A DNA stretch of 64,000 nucleotides from Adhaeretor mobilis. Its GTDB lineage: Bacteria; Planctomycetota; Planctomycetia; Pirellulales; Lacipirellulaceae. The notes beneath the pieces were generated by a model, which searched no databases, had not been told where the DNA came from, and saw only the letters and a list, made by a program, of their open reading frames with translations. Where the stretch lies: positions 2,047,501 through 2,111,500 of the forward strand of contig NZ_CP036263.1 in assembly GCF_007741515.1 (NCBI RefSeq). Direction: 5' to 3'. A program made the position numbers and the translations under genes. Each line of letters opens with the position of its first letter. Position 1 is the stretch's first letter. Shown in pieces: positions 1 to 9,703 of this stretch.

Positions 1-2
1 AG

Positions 3-1325
3 ATGTCATCGAGAAATCTTGCAGGAATTTCCCGTGTGACGGTTCACCTCTACGGGTCACTTGCCAAAACGGGTAAAGGCCACGCCACGGATGTTGCCGT
101 GCAGCTAGGCCTTGCAGGCGTCGACCCAGAAGCGATCGACCCGGATGATATCCCAGCAAGAATCCAGGAGATTGCCTTCCAGGGATACATCAAGCTATTA
201 GGACAGCAAGTAGTACCGTTCGAGCCCTCTAGGGACGTTATTTTTCACAAAGGGGAGTCGCTACCGATACACCCTAACGGAATGCGTTTTGTGGCTGCCC
301 TGCCCAAAGAGGAAATCATCCAGGCAGAGTTCTACTCAGTGGGGGGTGGTTTTGTCATTTCCGAAAAGGACGAAATAGGCCAGCAGAACGGAGTGGAACT
401 GCCGTATGAGATCGATTCGGCAGGCGATCTTCTAGCAAGCTGTCTGGCAATTGACGGAAAAATTTCCGAAGTGGTCCGACGCAATGAACAGACATGGCGC
501 ACGGATGAAGAGATAGATGATCGCTTGCAGCAGATTTACGACACCATGTTGCACTGCGTCTTCCGTGGCTGCCATACCGAGGGAGTCCTGCCCGGCGGAC
601 TGGGGGTAAAACGACGTGCGGCTGCGTATGCTCGTACTCTGCATTCGCAAACCCAGGCAGAGCATACATTCGGTTGGTTTCAAGAAATCGAGAAAACGGC
701 GCAGCAGAGTAGTGGCTTCTCCGAAGTGATCGACTGGGTTACCTGCTTTGCCTTGGCAGTTAATGAAGAAAATGCAGCCCTAGGACGTGTGGTCACCGCG
801 CCGACCAACGGATCGGCCGGCGTGATTCCAGCGGTGCTGCTTTACTTCAGAATTTTTTGCGGGGCTGACAAGCAAGCCATCTACAATTTTCTACTTAGCG
901 CTGGCGAGATCGGCTGCTTGTTCAAGAAAGGAGCAACAATCTCGGCCGCGATGGGCGGATGCCAGGCCGAGATCGGTGTTTCGTCAGCGATGGCTGCCGC
1001 AGCACTGGCTGAAGGGCTGGGCGCGACACCATCTCAAGCAGCGATCGCGGCAGAAATAGCCATGGAGCATCACCTCGGCATGACCTGCGACCCCATCGGT
1101 GGATTGGTACAAGTGCCGTGCATCGAACGTAACGCCTTCGGAGCGATGAAAGCAATCACGGCCGCCCGCATGGCATTGAAACGAGATCCTGTTGACGCTT
1201 GCGTCTCCCTGGATGGCGTCATTCAAACGATGTGGGAGACGGCCCAGGGTATGCATGAAAACTACAAAGAGACTTCCGATGGCGGACTCGCCGTGCTCAT
1301 CCCAGTGAGCATGAGTGAATGCTGA
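3..1325 (+). CDS. sdaA: L-serine ammonia-lyase (L-serine dehydratase), 5' truncated by window edge
   Basis: Iron-sulfur L-serine deaminase that converts serine to pyruvate and ammonia in the cytoplasm. The beta-domain core VYGSL-like segment ([16 protein letters not shown]) sits at the very start, and the alpha domain carries [11 protein letters not shown], the TEGVLPGGL loop, and three cysteines in GGCQAEIG (about residue 320), MTCDPIGG (362) and PCIERNA (373), the expected [4Fe-4S] ligands. Single-chain bacterial enzymes begin about 35 residues earlier with a GPSSSHTVGP segment; that part is absent, so the real start lies upstream of the window and the ATG at 3 is probably internal. The C-terminus is complete. 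A weak 7-bp hairpin (1326-1353) follows the stop. Confidence 0.93.
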   Translation: MSSRNLAGISRVTVHLYGSLAKTGKGHATDVAVQLGLAGVDPEAIDPDDIPARIQEIAFQGYIKLLGQQVVPFEPSRDVIFHKGESLPIHPNGMRFVAALPKEEIIQAEFYSVGGGFVISEKDEIGQQNGVELPYEIDSAGDLLASCLAIDGKISEVVRRNEQTWRTDEEIDDRLQQIYDTMLHCVFRGCHTEGVLPGGLGVKRRAAAYARTLHSQTQAEHTFGWFQEIEKTAQQSSGFSEVIDWVTCFALAVNEENAALGRVVTAPTNGSAGVIPAVLLYFRIFCGADKQAIYNFLLSAGEIGCLFKKGATISAAMGGCQAEIGVSSAMAAAALAEGLGATPSQAAIAAEIAMEHHLGMTCDPIGGLVQVPCIERNAFGAMKAITAARMALKRDPVDACVSLDGVIQTMWETAQGMHENYKETSDGGLAVLIPVSMSEC

Positions 1326-1554
1326 GCCAGTCCGCCATCCCAACGTGACTGGCAAGTTTGCCCGTCGTGGGGTTCTAAGAGTGGTATGAATCTGGGCGCC
1401 GGTCCAAGGGCTAGCCACCTTAGGTTGTTTTTATGCGCTGAGGGATTACAGCAATCGTCCCACGCAGAGGCGCTCAGTACCCAGTTTATTGCTGGAATGT
1501 GCTCTGGGAGCTCCACGCTCGTGTGTCGGGCCAAGGGTCGTAGTCCAATGAACA

Positions 1555-1737
1555 ATGCTACCGGACGAATTTTTCAATGAAATCACGATCCACGGGTGTC
1601 AACTTTCAATTCCTCGCGCGATTGCTTGTTCGATGTCGCACAACTCTTACCACATTGGGCAAATCGTGCAGACCGCCCGGATCCTTGCATGTGAAGATCG
1701 GCAGACGCTCTCAATTCCTCGTGGTAAATCGGAGTAG
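1555..1737 (+). pseudogene. C-terminal fragment of a DinB/DUF1572-like protein
   Basis: Sixty codons read like the end of a DinB-superfamily DUF1572 protein: an ITIHG segment, then SHNSYHIGQIVQTAR and LSIPRGKSE. The His-x3-His-x-GQIV pattern is the third helix that supplies a metal-ligand histidine in this family. Family members are about 150-180 residues, so roughly two thirds is missing, and a TGA at 1549 closes the frame just upstream. I see no other DinB part in the remaining 1326-2045 interval, which otherwise holds no convincing gene. The wording of the motif is clear, but the family assignment is from memory of the pattern. Confidence 0.6.
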
Positions 1738-2045
1738 TACAATCGCGAGCGGTGGGGGAGGGGGTGAAGGAATCCAGGGCAAATGGAATCAGAATAGAGA
1801 CTGATCTGAGGGTTAGCCTCCTCAGTTCGGTTTTCTTATCCGCTGAGATTGAAAGGCCCCAGAGAGATAGACGCTGAAATCGTGGAAATTCGCTGGCGTG
1901 AGTAGTAGCCGGCGAGCCACGCCTCGCCCGGTAGCCACCAGTGAAGGGCAAGGTGTTACAAAACACCTCCGCGCCCTCAGAAGCTCGCGTGTTATTATGG
2001 GAACAGCGATTTCTGTAAGCACTGCCGAATTGTTAGGGAAGTCTG

Positions 2046-2504
2046 ATGGCGAAAATAGCGGAAAAGAGTCCGAGGTATCGCAGCAAGAAGGTGATTTGTA
2101 AGGATGTAGCAGAAATCATGGCGTCGCAATCGCTTCACTACGGGACAAAGCATGTTGTTCTTGCGCAAACAGTTTGGGCTTGGTCCGAATTTCACGGGAA
2201 GTATGAGGGCTGCCCATTTTGGTCTGAGAAGGCTCTTGCTAGCGATCGAATAGCGACAGAATTCATACACGAGCATGCTGTTCCCAAATCCGTAATAATC
2301 AAAATGCTTTTTGATCTTAAGAATCCAACGCCCGAGAAGGTTGAAGATATCTTGAGCAGTTTCTGCGTGGGCGTAGTAGTTACACGTGAAGAGGACCGGA
2401 CCCTAAACCAGAATGGACTTCGTTTAAAGATGCCAGAGGACTGGGACGGTGATGATCGTTGGGCCAGGTACCAAAAAGTAGGGATTGTTCCCAAAAAAAT
2501 GTAG
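2046..2504 (+). CDS. Hypothetical protein, unrecognised
   Basis: A 152-residue soluble protein with no signal peptide or membrane segment. It is rich in aromatic and charged residues (TVWAWSEFHGKYEG, WDGDDRWARYQKVG) and ends in a basic tail. The coding DNA looks more AT-rich than neighbouring genes, and it lies between a decayed DinB-like fragment and a polymerase gene, so it may be an acquired gene. I do not recognise the family and assign no function. A balanced amino-acid composition over the whole length supports real coding. Confidence 0.55.
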   Translation: MAKIAEKSPRYRSKKVICKDVAEIMASQSLHYGTKHVVLAQTVWAWSEFHGKYEGCPFWSEKALASDRIATEFIHEHAVPKSVIIKMLFDLKNPTPEKVEDILSSFCVGVVVTREEDRTLNQNGLRLKMPEDWDGDDRWARYQKVGIVPKKM

Positions 2505-2770
2505 CCCCATCTAGTGAGTGCACTTGATCTGCCATCTTGGCACAAGTTCAACGAGGCGATCCTAAAATCCCCTCATCAATTGTGTGAGCCCGGACCTCGA
2601 AGCTTGGAAACCGATCTCGGCGCGGGCCATCCGCTCGGAGCTTGTAATCTAGCAAGCCTAATGTCCACGCGCTCCGCTAGCGAGAAATTCGAGCTCAACT
2701 TGTTGCCCACCTCGCGCCGAAGTATACTGGACAAGCGTTTAGTATTTACTGGGTCCGTTTCAGCAGCACG

Positions 2771-4009
2771 ATGCCTCAACTCCGCTCACTCTTCCTCGAC
2801 ATGAATTCCTACTTCGCCTCAGCGGAGCAGCAGCTTAATCCTGCGCTGCGGGGGAAGCCGGTGGCGGTAGTGCCTTCGCTGACCGATGCCACCTGCTGCA
2901 TCGCGGTGAGCTACGAGGCTCGCCCCTTTGGCGTTCGCACAGGCACGAATGTGGGCCAAGCTCGACGCATGTGCCCAGGTTTGCAGCTCGTAGAGGGGCG
3001 GCATGAAAATTACATCACGCTGCATCACCAGATCATCAAAGCCGTGGAAACCGTGCTGCCAGTGGACGAGGTTTGCTCGATCGACGAAATGCACTGCCGC
3101 CTCTCACCACAACATCGCGAAGTGGAAGCTGCTCGCGGCTTAGCGGCGGAGGTGAAACGAGTCATTGCCGAGCAGGTCGGCCCCTACCTTCGCTGTTCAA
3201 TCGGCCTCGCTCCGAATCATTTTCTGGGAAAAGTGGCTAGCAACATGCAGAAGCCAAACGGCTTGGTGGTCATCACACGCGACGATTTGCCGAACCGGCT
3301 CTACCAACTCGAACTTGATGATCTACCTGGCATTGGTCGCAACATGCTGCGCAGACTACAAAAGTGCGGTATTCGCACGATGCAGCAACTTTGTTCACTC
3401 TCGCGAAAAGAAATGCGTGAAGCCTGGAAGAGCGTGGTGGGCGAGCAGTACTGGCTCATGCTGCGCGGGGATCAGTACTCGAGTCGAGAAACCACCCGGC
3501 GAACCGTGGGACACTCACATGTGCTGCCACCGAAGCTTCGCACCGATGGAGGGGCTTACGCCGTACTCGTGCGTTTGCTGCATAAGGCCGCTGCACGGCT
3601 CAGGACCATGGGTTTTCTAACCAGCCGCATGGCAATCACTATTAAATACGTGGGCGAAATGCCGAATTGGACCGTCAAGCCGTATGTCGGGCAGGTCCAG
3701 GACACTCCGACATTGCTGAATCATCTGAATCGCCAGTGGAGCCAGCGTCCTCCCGGGGGTCGGCCTCTCCAGGCGGCTATTACGCTGTTGGATCTAAAAC
3801 CGGCCGGTCAGATCTCGTTGCCATTATTCGAGGAAGACCGCCGCCCTTGTCGCGCTACCGAGGCGATGGACTTGGTCAATGAGAAGCTGGGCCTCAATGC
3901 GCTCTATTTCGCTTCCATGCACGATACCCGCGAGGCAGCCCCCATGCGGATCGCTTTTACGAACATCCCCGATGTGCAGGCGGAGATGTCTCGACCCGTC
4001 GACAGCTAA
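2771..4009 (+). CDS. dinB: Y-family DNA polymerase (Pol IV/DinB-like)
   Basis: Translesion DNA polymerase. The palm metal ligands are seen in FLDMNSYFASAEQ (Asp10) and in CSIDEMH (Asp-Glu near residue 104); fingers motif SYEARPFGVRTG, and DLPGIGRN is the helix-hairpin-helix of the thumb. The little-finger domain occupies about 240-345. QISLPLF at about 347-353 matches the beta-sliding-clamp binding consensus QxxLxLF. The fourth position of the usual SIDEAY motif is Met and the fifth His, and NSYF replaces the commoner DAFF, so it is a divergent member. The gene is monocistronic. The start is the ATG giving MPQLRSLFLDM; there is no obvious strong ribosome site. Pol IV-like is favoured over UmuC/ImuB because of length and the clamp motif. 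Confidence 0.92.
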   Translation: MPQLRSLFLDMNSYFASAEQQLNPALRGKPVAVVPSLTDATCCIAVSYEARPFGVRTGTNVGQARRMCPGLQLVEGRHENYITLHHQIIKAVETVLPVDEVCSIDEMHCRLSPQHREVEAARGLAAEVKRVIAEQVGPYLRCSIGLAPNHFLGKVASNMQKPNGLVVITRDDLPNRLYQLELDDLPGIGRNMLRRLQKCGIRTMQQLCSLSRKEMREAWKSVVGEQYWLMLRGDQYSSRETTRRTVGHSHVLPPKLRTDGGAYAVLVRLLHKAAARLRTMGFLTSRMAITIKYVGEMPNWTVKPYVGQVQDTPTLLNHLNRQWSQRPPGGRPLQAAITLLDLKPAGQISLPLFEEDRRPCRATEAMDLVNEKLGLNALYFASMHDTREAAPMRIAFTNIPDVQAEMSRPVDS

Positions 4010-4172
4010 GGCACTTTTGAGTTTGCGATTGCATTGATCTACGAAGACCTTTAGCCCGTGAGCTACGCCTCGCGCGGCATTCAAAGCTGGTCTATCTGGC
4101 TTTTCCGAGGCTTATGGTCTACTTTTATGGCCTGAGCCCGAGCAAGGAGTCACTCGATCCAATGGTGCAGCC

Positions 4173-5333
4173 ATGGCGATTTTGAAGCGAGATCCGAACA
4201 AGAAAAAACGCCGCTGGCGATTACGGCATCGTGTGAAGCCGAATACTCGGCCCGGTACGATTATTGTTCCAGAGAAGGCCGCTCCGACGCGTCTTCATGC
4301 CACTGCCTACGGCCCCGATGAGATTGTCGAAAAGCTCGATTGCACGGTCGCACAAATCAAGAAACTCATCGGCAAGTACCCGGTGTTGTGGATCGATGCG
4401 GTCGGCCTGAAGGAGGAAAGCGTTATTCGGGAGTTGGGCGAGCTACTTAAGTTACATCCGCTGTCCTTGGAGGACATGAGCAACATACCTCAGCGGCCCA
4501 AAATCGAGGGCTACCCAAACCACCTGTTTGCTGTCGCACATACGACCACATACAAAAAATCACTGGCAATTTCGCAGGTCAGCTTTTTCGCGGGCGAGGG
4601 GTTCGTCGTTAGTTGGCGGGAACGCACGAATGATTGTTTTGACTTTCTGCGCAAACGCTTGGAGGTCAAGGGTGGCACGACTCGTTCTTCAGGCGAGGAC
4701 TATCTGCTCTATGCCCTCATGGACGCGGTGATCGACACCTACTTCCCCGCACTCGAATCGTTTGGCGACAAACTCGATGACTTGGATGATCGTGTCGAAG
4801 CGGGGCACAGTGGCGACATTGTTAAGGACATCCACGCCACGCGGCACGAAATCCGCCTGCTGAGACGCATCGTATGGCCGCTGCGTGATGCGGTCGACGG
4901 GCTTATGCGAAAGCACGATTGGTTGATTGGCGAAGAAGCGATCATTCACTTCCGCGACTGCCACGACCACGTTGTGCAAGTCTTAGATGCACTAGAAAGC
5001 TATCGGGATGCCTGCAGTGATGTGCGAGATCACTATGCGACTGCGGTAAGCAATCGCATGAACGAAACGATGCGGTTTCTCACGATCATCTCGACCATTT
5101 TCATTCCCTTGGGATTTCTCGCAGGACTGTACGGCATGAACTTCAACCCCGAGGCGTCGAAGCTCAACATGCCGGAGTTGAATTGGCCCTGGGGGTACCC
5201 GATTGCCTTGGGGCTCATGGGAACAATTGCCCTAGGGCAAGTATATTACTTCTGGCGGCGAGGCTGGCTTGGTGGAAACGGAGAGAAACCGAAGAACGCT
5301 TCTCCCCAACAGATGAAGCCCCCTAACAAATAA
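4173..5333 (+). CDS. corA: Magnesium/cobalt transporter CorA
   Basis: Inner-membrane homopentameric Mg2+/Co2+ channel. It has a long cytoplasmic domain (about 1-315) with an acidic SLEDMSN segment, a coiled stalk helix, and two C-terminal membrane helices. The signature YGMNF lies at the end of the first helix ([15 protein letters not shown]), and the second helix follows a short periplasmic loop. The protein ends with a charged, lysine-rich tail. An AAGGAG at 4144-4149 is 23 nt from this ATG, which is long; a nearer ATG at 4162 is out of frame, so the start is the best available but not certain. It precedes dihydroorotase by 10 bp and may be co-transcribed with it. Confidence 0.93.
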   Translation: MAILKRDPNKKKRRWRLRHRVKPNTRPGTIIVPEKAAPTRLHATAYGPDEIVEKLDCTVAQIKKLIGKYPVLWIDAVGLKEESVIRELGELLKLHPLSLEDMSNIPQRPKIEGYPNHLFAVAHTTTYKKSLAISQVSFFAGEGFVVSWRERTNDCFDFLRKRLEVKGGTTRSSGEDYLLYALMDAVIDTYFPALESFGDKLDDLDDRVEAGHSGDIVKDIHATRHEIRLLRRIVWPLRDAVDGLMRKHDWLIGEEAIIHFRDCHDHVVQVLDALESYRDACSDVRDHYATAVSNRMNETMRFLTIISTIFIPLGFLAGLYGMNFNPEASKLNMPELNWPWGYPIALGLMGTIALGQVYYFWRRGWLGGNGEKPKNASPQQMKPPNK

Positions 5334-5343
5334 CCGATTAGCC

Positions 5344-6693
5344 ATGAAAACACTTATACGCGGTGCCCAAGTCGTACTGCCCAGCGGCATCGAGCAAGTG
5401 GATGTATTGCTCACTGCCTGTAAGATCGCCTCGATTGATGCTGCCGTTCACACCGATGCGGACGAGACGGTCGATGCTCAAGGTTTGCACCTCCTGCCCG
5501 GTGTGATAGACGATCAAGTCCATTTTCGCGATCCGGGTCTGACGCACAAAGAGGACCTGCGCACCGCCACTCGCGCTTGCGCGAAGGGCGGAGTCACGAC
5601 GTTCCTGGAGATGCCCAACACGATCCCCAATGCGACCACGCAGGAACTACTCGACAAAAAGCGCAAGCTCGCGTCGACCAAGTCGCTTGTGAACTACGGC
5701 TTCTACATTGGTGCAACTCCCGACAATGTGGCGGATCTGGCCAAGGCTACGAATACGCCGGGCATCAAAATTTTCATTGGTTCCAGCACGGGGGATCTGC
5801 TCGTTGACGGGCAGGAGGCGCTCGAGCGCATCTTTGCCGAAACGACTCTGCCTCTCACAGCCCATTGCGAGGACGAATCGACCGTGCGTGCCAATGCCGA
5901 ACGCTATGCCGGGACGACGGACGTTGCCGATCATTCGCGAATTCGCGATGTGCCTGCTGCGGTTATCGCCACCAAGCGGGCCATCGATCTTGCAAAACGT
6001 CACAAACATCGATTTCATGTGCTGCACGTTTCGACTGGCGACGAAACGGACCTGCTTGCCGATCATGAGAACCTGATAACGGCTGAAGCTTGCCCGCATC
6101 ATCTCTTACTTAATACGGGAGATTACGAGCGTCTCGGTACGCTTGCCCAGATGAATCCTTCGCTCAAGAGTGCCAAGGATAATCAGCGAATTTGGCAGGC
6201 ACTTCTCGATGGTCGAATTCAAGTGATTGCGACCGATCACGCGCCGCATACCTGGGAAGAAAAGCAGCAGCCCTATCCGCAGTCGCCCTCGGGGATGCCG
6301 ATCGTCGAGAATAGCTTAGCGTTGATGCTCAACCAAGTGAATGCAGGACGCTGCTCCCTCGAGCAGGTCGTCCACTGGATGTGCGACGCACCGGCCCGGG
6401 TCTGGGATATTGTTGACAAAGGAAGGATCGTCGAGGGCTACGATGCGGACTTGGTGTTAGTCGATCTCAACAAGAAGCATGAGATTCGCAACGAGCAGCA
6501 GATCACCAAGTGCGGCTGGAGTGCTTGGCATGGCCAAAAATTGATCGGTTGCCCCGTAAGGACTTGGGTCGGGGGGCGTCAAGTATTCGATCGAGGGCAA
6601 GTCCTCGCTGAGGAAAGGGTCGACGAGTCGACGCCTGGCCAAGAGGCTCTCTTCGACCATGCTCGGGGCGGATATTGGGCCACCGAGGGTTAG
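5344..6693 (+). CDS. pyrC: Dihydroorotase
   Basis: Third step of pyrimidine synthesis: cyclisation of N-carbamoyl-aspartate to dihydroorotate. It is an amidohydrolase of the long (class I) type, 449 residues. [14 protein letters not shown] (53-66) corresponds to the metal site, GIKIFIGSS contains Lys142, the candidate carboxylated lysine, AHCEDES and HVLHVST give the later histidines, and IATDHAPH the catalytic aspartate. The first His of the usual HxH pair is Gln58, a variant I associate with a subset of bacterial enzymes. An allantoinase-like role is less likely given the overall dihydroorotase motifs. It starts 10 bp after corA. Confidence 0.92.
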   Translation: MKTLIRGAQVVLPSGIEQVDVLLTACKIASIDAAVHTDADETVDAQGLHLLPGVIDDQVHFRDPGLTHKEDLRTATRACAKGGVTTFLEMPNTIPNATTQELLDKKRKLASTKSLVNYGFYIGATPDNVADLAKATNTPGIKIFIGSSTGDLLVDGQEALERIFAETTLPLTAHCEDESTVRANAERYAGTTDVADHSRIRDVPAAVIATKRAIDLAKRHKHRFHVLHVSTGDETDLLADHENLITAEACPHHLLLNTGDYERLGTLAQMNPSLKSAKDNQRIWQALLDGRIQVIATDHAPHTWEEKQQPYPQSPSGMPIVENSLALMLNQVNAGRCSLEQVVHWMCDAPARVWDIVDKGRIVEGYDADLVLVDLNKKHEIRNEQQITKCGWSAWHGQKLIGCPVRTWVGGRQVFDRGQVLAEERVDESTPGQEALFDHARGGYWATEG

Positions 6694-6828
6694 ACAGCTA
6701 ACACTTGAGTAGCCGAGAGTATGGAGCTCACCAGCTTTGTCATTCACTCGGAAAGTTATCAAGGATAAGATAAGGCATTACCAAGTAGCCTCGCGTGCGA
6801 GGATCAACACCACAGCAGCAAAGCAAGC

Positions 6829-7539
6829 ATGTCTGAACGACTTTGGTTCTTGAAACGTTGCGACCTCTTCCAGCGATTGCGACCCGAGCAGCTTCACGAG
6901 GTCGAGTTGCGTAGCCGCTCACGCGAATTTCCCAGAAATACTCCTGTCTACTTGCCGGCTGATCAAGCCGACGGAGTCATGCTATTGGTGCGTGGACGGG
7001 TGAAAATTGGGAGCTTCACCGAAGAGGGCAAGCAAACGATTCTCGCTTTCATCGAGCCGGGTGAACTCTTCGGCGAGCTCTCGCTGATAGGTGCCGTGGA
7101 ACGTGAGGAGTATGCGGAAACGGTCGAGAAGTCGACCATCGTCATGATTCCCCGCGAAATAATACAGGAGCTCATCCGCCAGAACCCTGAAGTTTCCCTC
7201 GGCGTTACCAAGCTCTTTGGCTTGCGAAGGCAACGCGTCGAACGACGACTCAAATACCTGCTCTTCCATTCCAATCGTGAACGACTCGTGCATTTGATGC
7301 TGGAACTTGCAGAAACCTACGGACGGCGCACGCCAGATGGCGTCGAGCTGAAGATCAAACTCTCGCATCAGGACTTGGCGAGCGTCATTGGCAGCACGCG
7401 CGAAACCGTGACCGTGGTGCTGGGCGAACTCCAAAGCGAAGGAAAACTCAAATTAGGGCGCAGGAAGATCATTCTTACCGAGCTTGCAAAAATGGCCGAG
7501 AGTGTTCATCAGCCCGCCCCGGCCATCGCGTCAGCCTAG
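6829..7539 (+). CDS. Crp/Fnr-family transcriptional regulator
   Basis: Cytoplasmic DNA-binding regulator, 236 residues. The N-terminal cyclic-nucleotide-binding fold (about 12-125) has the GELFGELSLIG turn, followed by the dimerisation helix (RQRVERRLKYLLF) and a winged helix-turn-helix (about 180-215) with HQDLASVIGSTRETVTVVL, the recognition-helix signature of the family. No N-terminal cysteine cluster is present, so it is not an iron-sulfur Fnr. The effector is unknown. The gene stands alone, 180 bp upstream of a small membrane protein on the same strand. Confidence 0.9.
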   Translation: MSERLWFLKRCDLFQRLRPEQLHEVELRSRSREFPRNTPVYLPADQADGVMLLVRGRVKIGSFTEEGKQTILAFIEPGELFGELSLIGAVEREEYAETVEKSTIVMIPREIIQELIRQNPEVSLGVTKLFGLRRQRVERRLKYLLFHSNRERLVHLMLELAETYGRRTPDGVELKIKLSHQDLASVIGSTRETVTVVLGELQSEGKLKLGRRKIILTELAKMAESVHQPAPAIASA

Positions 7540-7718
7540 ATAGACAGCAAACAAATACGGATGAATCACGACAATATTGGTTCCGTAAGCATCGCTTTTG
7601 CTGGCATTGTGCGTTGTTTTACAGAATTTATCCTCAGAGAAGACGATAATACGACTGTTGGGGTGAAGTTTGGCAGACTTTTCTTGCAGACTTTTCTCTC
7701 AGACGAAAGAGACCAACC

Positions 7719-8201
7719 ATGAGTAGCCATTCGAAAAACAATTCGCAGCGAGATGAGACGGTGTGGGACAATTGCCCTGCAGGCGTGCTCGTTTCGATGG
7801 CTGACCGATTGAATGCCGCCAAGCGTCGCAAACAAACGCTGCGCGGCATTGCTGCCACAAGTGCCGTCCTGCTCGTAGGCGCCGCAATGTTTGCGGGAAC
7901 TCGATCTGGTGACAACATGCACGGCGGCATCTCTTGCTCGCAGTGTCGTCCGCACTTGGCCGCTTATCAAGCTCAGCTTAAGGGTGTGGCAGTACCAGAG
8001 GGCGAGGTTCTTTCCCCCGATTTGTTGGAGAAAGTTCGTCTCCACCTAACGAAATGCGCCAAGTGCGGAGAGAAGTTCGAAGGGATGTATCCCGGGCTGC
8101 TCACCTTGCAGAGTTCTCCGGGAGAGCTGCGTTTTTCGGCACAATGGCTTGCCAAAGTGAATCAGAGCGATTCCGTAATGCGTTTGCGTTTGCAGTTGTA
8201 G
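7719..8201 (+). CDS. Small membrane protein with a zinc-finger-like Cys/His cluster
   Basis: 160 residues: a short N-terminal part with RLNAAKRRKQT (positive, so probably cytoplasmic), one membrane helix at about 43-60, then C73-x2-C76, H79 and later H109-x3-C113-x2-C116. The HxxxCxxC pattern is that of zf-HC2 anti-sigma zinc fingers, but here it follows the membrane helix and so would lie outside the cytoplasm, which is unusual. No sigma factor gene is adjacent. Its last 101 bp overlap the convergent YHS-like repeat gene. No function is assigned. Confidence 0.6.
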   Translation: MSSHSKNNSQRDETVWDNCPAGVLVSMADRLNAAKRRKQTLRGIAATSAVLLVGAAMFAGTRSGDNMHGGISCSQCRPHLAAYQAQLKGVAVPEGEVLSPDLLEKVRLHLTKCAKCGEKFEGMYPGLLTLQSSPGELRFSAQWLAKVNQSDSVMRLRLQL

Positions 8202-9324
8202 TGCTGGGAAGTTTCGATTCGTTTTGGACGCCGACGGATAATTTGTCAGCTTTCTTGTCCCGCTTTGTATTCCGGACATATCGTTCTGGCGAGGCGAGGA
8301 ACTTTTCCTTCTCATCTGCTCCAGCCATTAGATAAAGCTGGCCTTGGGATTCTGCCGCGTGATACACACTTCCTAAGACTCGCCGGCCCATTTCGTGTTG
8401 TGTGACCAAGCAGTTGCCCTGCGCTGCCGGGGCAAATCGCTCGGGATTTTCCTCGAAGGTTCGTTTCGCTTCGGAACTTGCAAAGTGGAAGTTGTGGCCT
8501 TGGAAGGATGCCTTCTGAGAAGGCAAGCCTCGCTTCCAAGCCCCTTCGGACAGCAGGCTCACAGGGCAGAAGCCATTCATTGACACCGGGCTCTGCGTAG
8601 AGAGTCGAGTGGGCGAGTCTGGTTGATCGGTGGATTCGGGTTTGGATCCGAACTCTTCAGTCGCTGGCTCAATTCCCAAAGCTCGTTGAAACGGCATGGG
8701 ATCCGCGAGAAACCTGGCGCGAAGTTGCAGATCGGCGAAGCGATAACGTAGGCCGTTGTGTGATACTTCTGAAGCAGGCAAACCGGCGATTTCTCGCTGC
8801 TCGGTAAGGAGTGTTAGCGGGCACTTTCCAGTGAGAACGAGATCTGCGTCGAGATAGCTCTCCGGCGATTTCTTGAATTGTTCCAAACGCTGCACATCAG
8901 CGAAGAACAAGAGTCGTTCGCCATGTACAATGCCGTAGCGCAACTCCCCTGGGGTGCGCTTCCCCCCCTCGGCATAGGTGACTACGCAATCGCCGCTGAG
9001 GGCTGGGGCGTATCGACCAGGATCGGCAGCAAAGATGGCCTGCTTGCGAGCGTCGGCGAACTTGTAGAGGTGCCCATCGTACACGGCATGGAGTTTCGCC
9101 TCGCCAGGTAGCCAGTTGCCTTCGTTGACGAGCGAGACAGCGCAGTAGCCCGCGCAAGCCAAGTTCTTTGGCTGGGCTTTTGAAGTCTGAGGCAAGAAGG
9201 GATTGGGCCGCGAGACATCAGCCGCCCCTGGCCTGGGCATGCCTCGGCTACTACTCTGCGCGTATGCGTACGGGCCTGTGGCTAGGCTTAACAAGAAAGG
9301 CAAGAGTAGGAGTCTGCGAACCAT
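8101..9324 (-). CDS. Exported protein with five YHS-like repeats
   Basis: A signal peptide (MVRRLLLLPFLLSLATGPYAYAQ) argues for the ATG at 9324; a GTG at 9390 would place 22 residues before it. The mature protein has five degenerate units of about 50-60 residues, each opening with a G-x-C-x-V/L-T/S motif (GYCAVSL, GDCVVTY, GKCPLTL, GFCPVSL, GNCLVTQ) and closing with F..DPxxY/F. This resembles tandem YHS domains, small Cys-containing modules often linked to metal binding. Unit 3 and unit 4 are separated by a low-complexity linker. The C-terminal coding end overlaps the opposite-strand gene by 101 bp. Function unknown. Confidence 0.78.
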   Translation of the reverse strand: MVRRLLLLPFLLSLATGPYAYAQSSSRGMPRPGAADVSRPNPFLPQTSKAQPKNLACAGYCAVSLVNEGNWLPGEAKLHAVYDGHLYKFADARKQAIFAADPGRYAPALSGDCVVTYAEGGKRTPGELRYGIVHGERLLFFADVQRLEQFKKSPESYLDADLVLTGKCPLTLLTEQREIAGLPASEVSHNGLRYRFADLQLRARFLADPMPFQRALGIEPATEEFGSKPESTDQPDSPTRLSTQSPVSMNGFCPVSLLSEGAWKRGLPSQKASFQGHNFHFASSEAKRTFEENPERFAPAAQGNCLVTQHEMGRRVLGSVYHAAESQGQLYLMAGADEKEKFLASPERYVRNTKRDKKADKLSVGVQNESKLPSTTTANANALRNRSDSLWQAIVPKNAALPENSAR

Positions 9325-9703
9325 TGCTCGACGGTTTGGTTGCGGAGGCTTATCAAGGAGAACTGCAGAGAATACCACCTGACGCCTCACTAGACGACGT
9401 CATTGAGAGGAGTGCTAGCTACCTTGAAGAAAGCATCTAATCCGCTATCAAGTTTGCTGTAACAAACCTGCAACTGCGATCCGGTAGCAACTCTAGGCAG
9501 GAAATCGCTCCGTCGAAGAGCCCTAGATGCTGAAGGAAAACGGTGCGTGGCCGGCGATTCAATCGATGGGGCTATGCGGTCCCTCATCAACAGGTTGGGG
9601 TTGGGAATCACCGCCGGCCACAGCACCTCAGGGGGCAGGAGGGCAGCTTGCCCCCCTCTATGATAAGAGTAGCCGCTGGCGTGGTAGCTTTCTGTACGCA
9701 GCT
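9325..9703. repeat. Intergenic region with two hairpin-forming repeats
   Basis: No convincing gene. An inverted repeat with arms GTGGCCGGCG (9547-9556) and CGCCGGCCAC (9612-9621), and a GGGGGCA/TGCCCCC pair (9631-9637 and 9649-9655), lie downstream of the membrane glycosyltransferase on the minus strand. They may act as terminators or belong to an interspersed repeat family. Confidence 0.5.

Noticed and set aside
9168..9440. Plus-strand frame opposite the YHS-repeat gene start
   Set aside because: Shadow of the minus-strand gene; no signal, no family.
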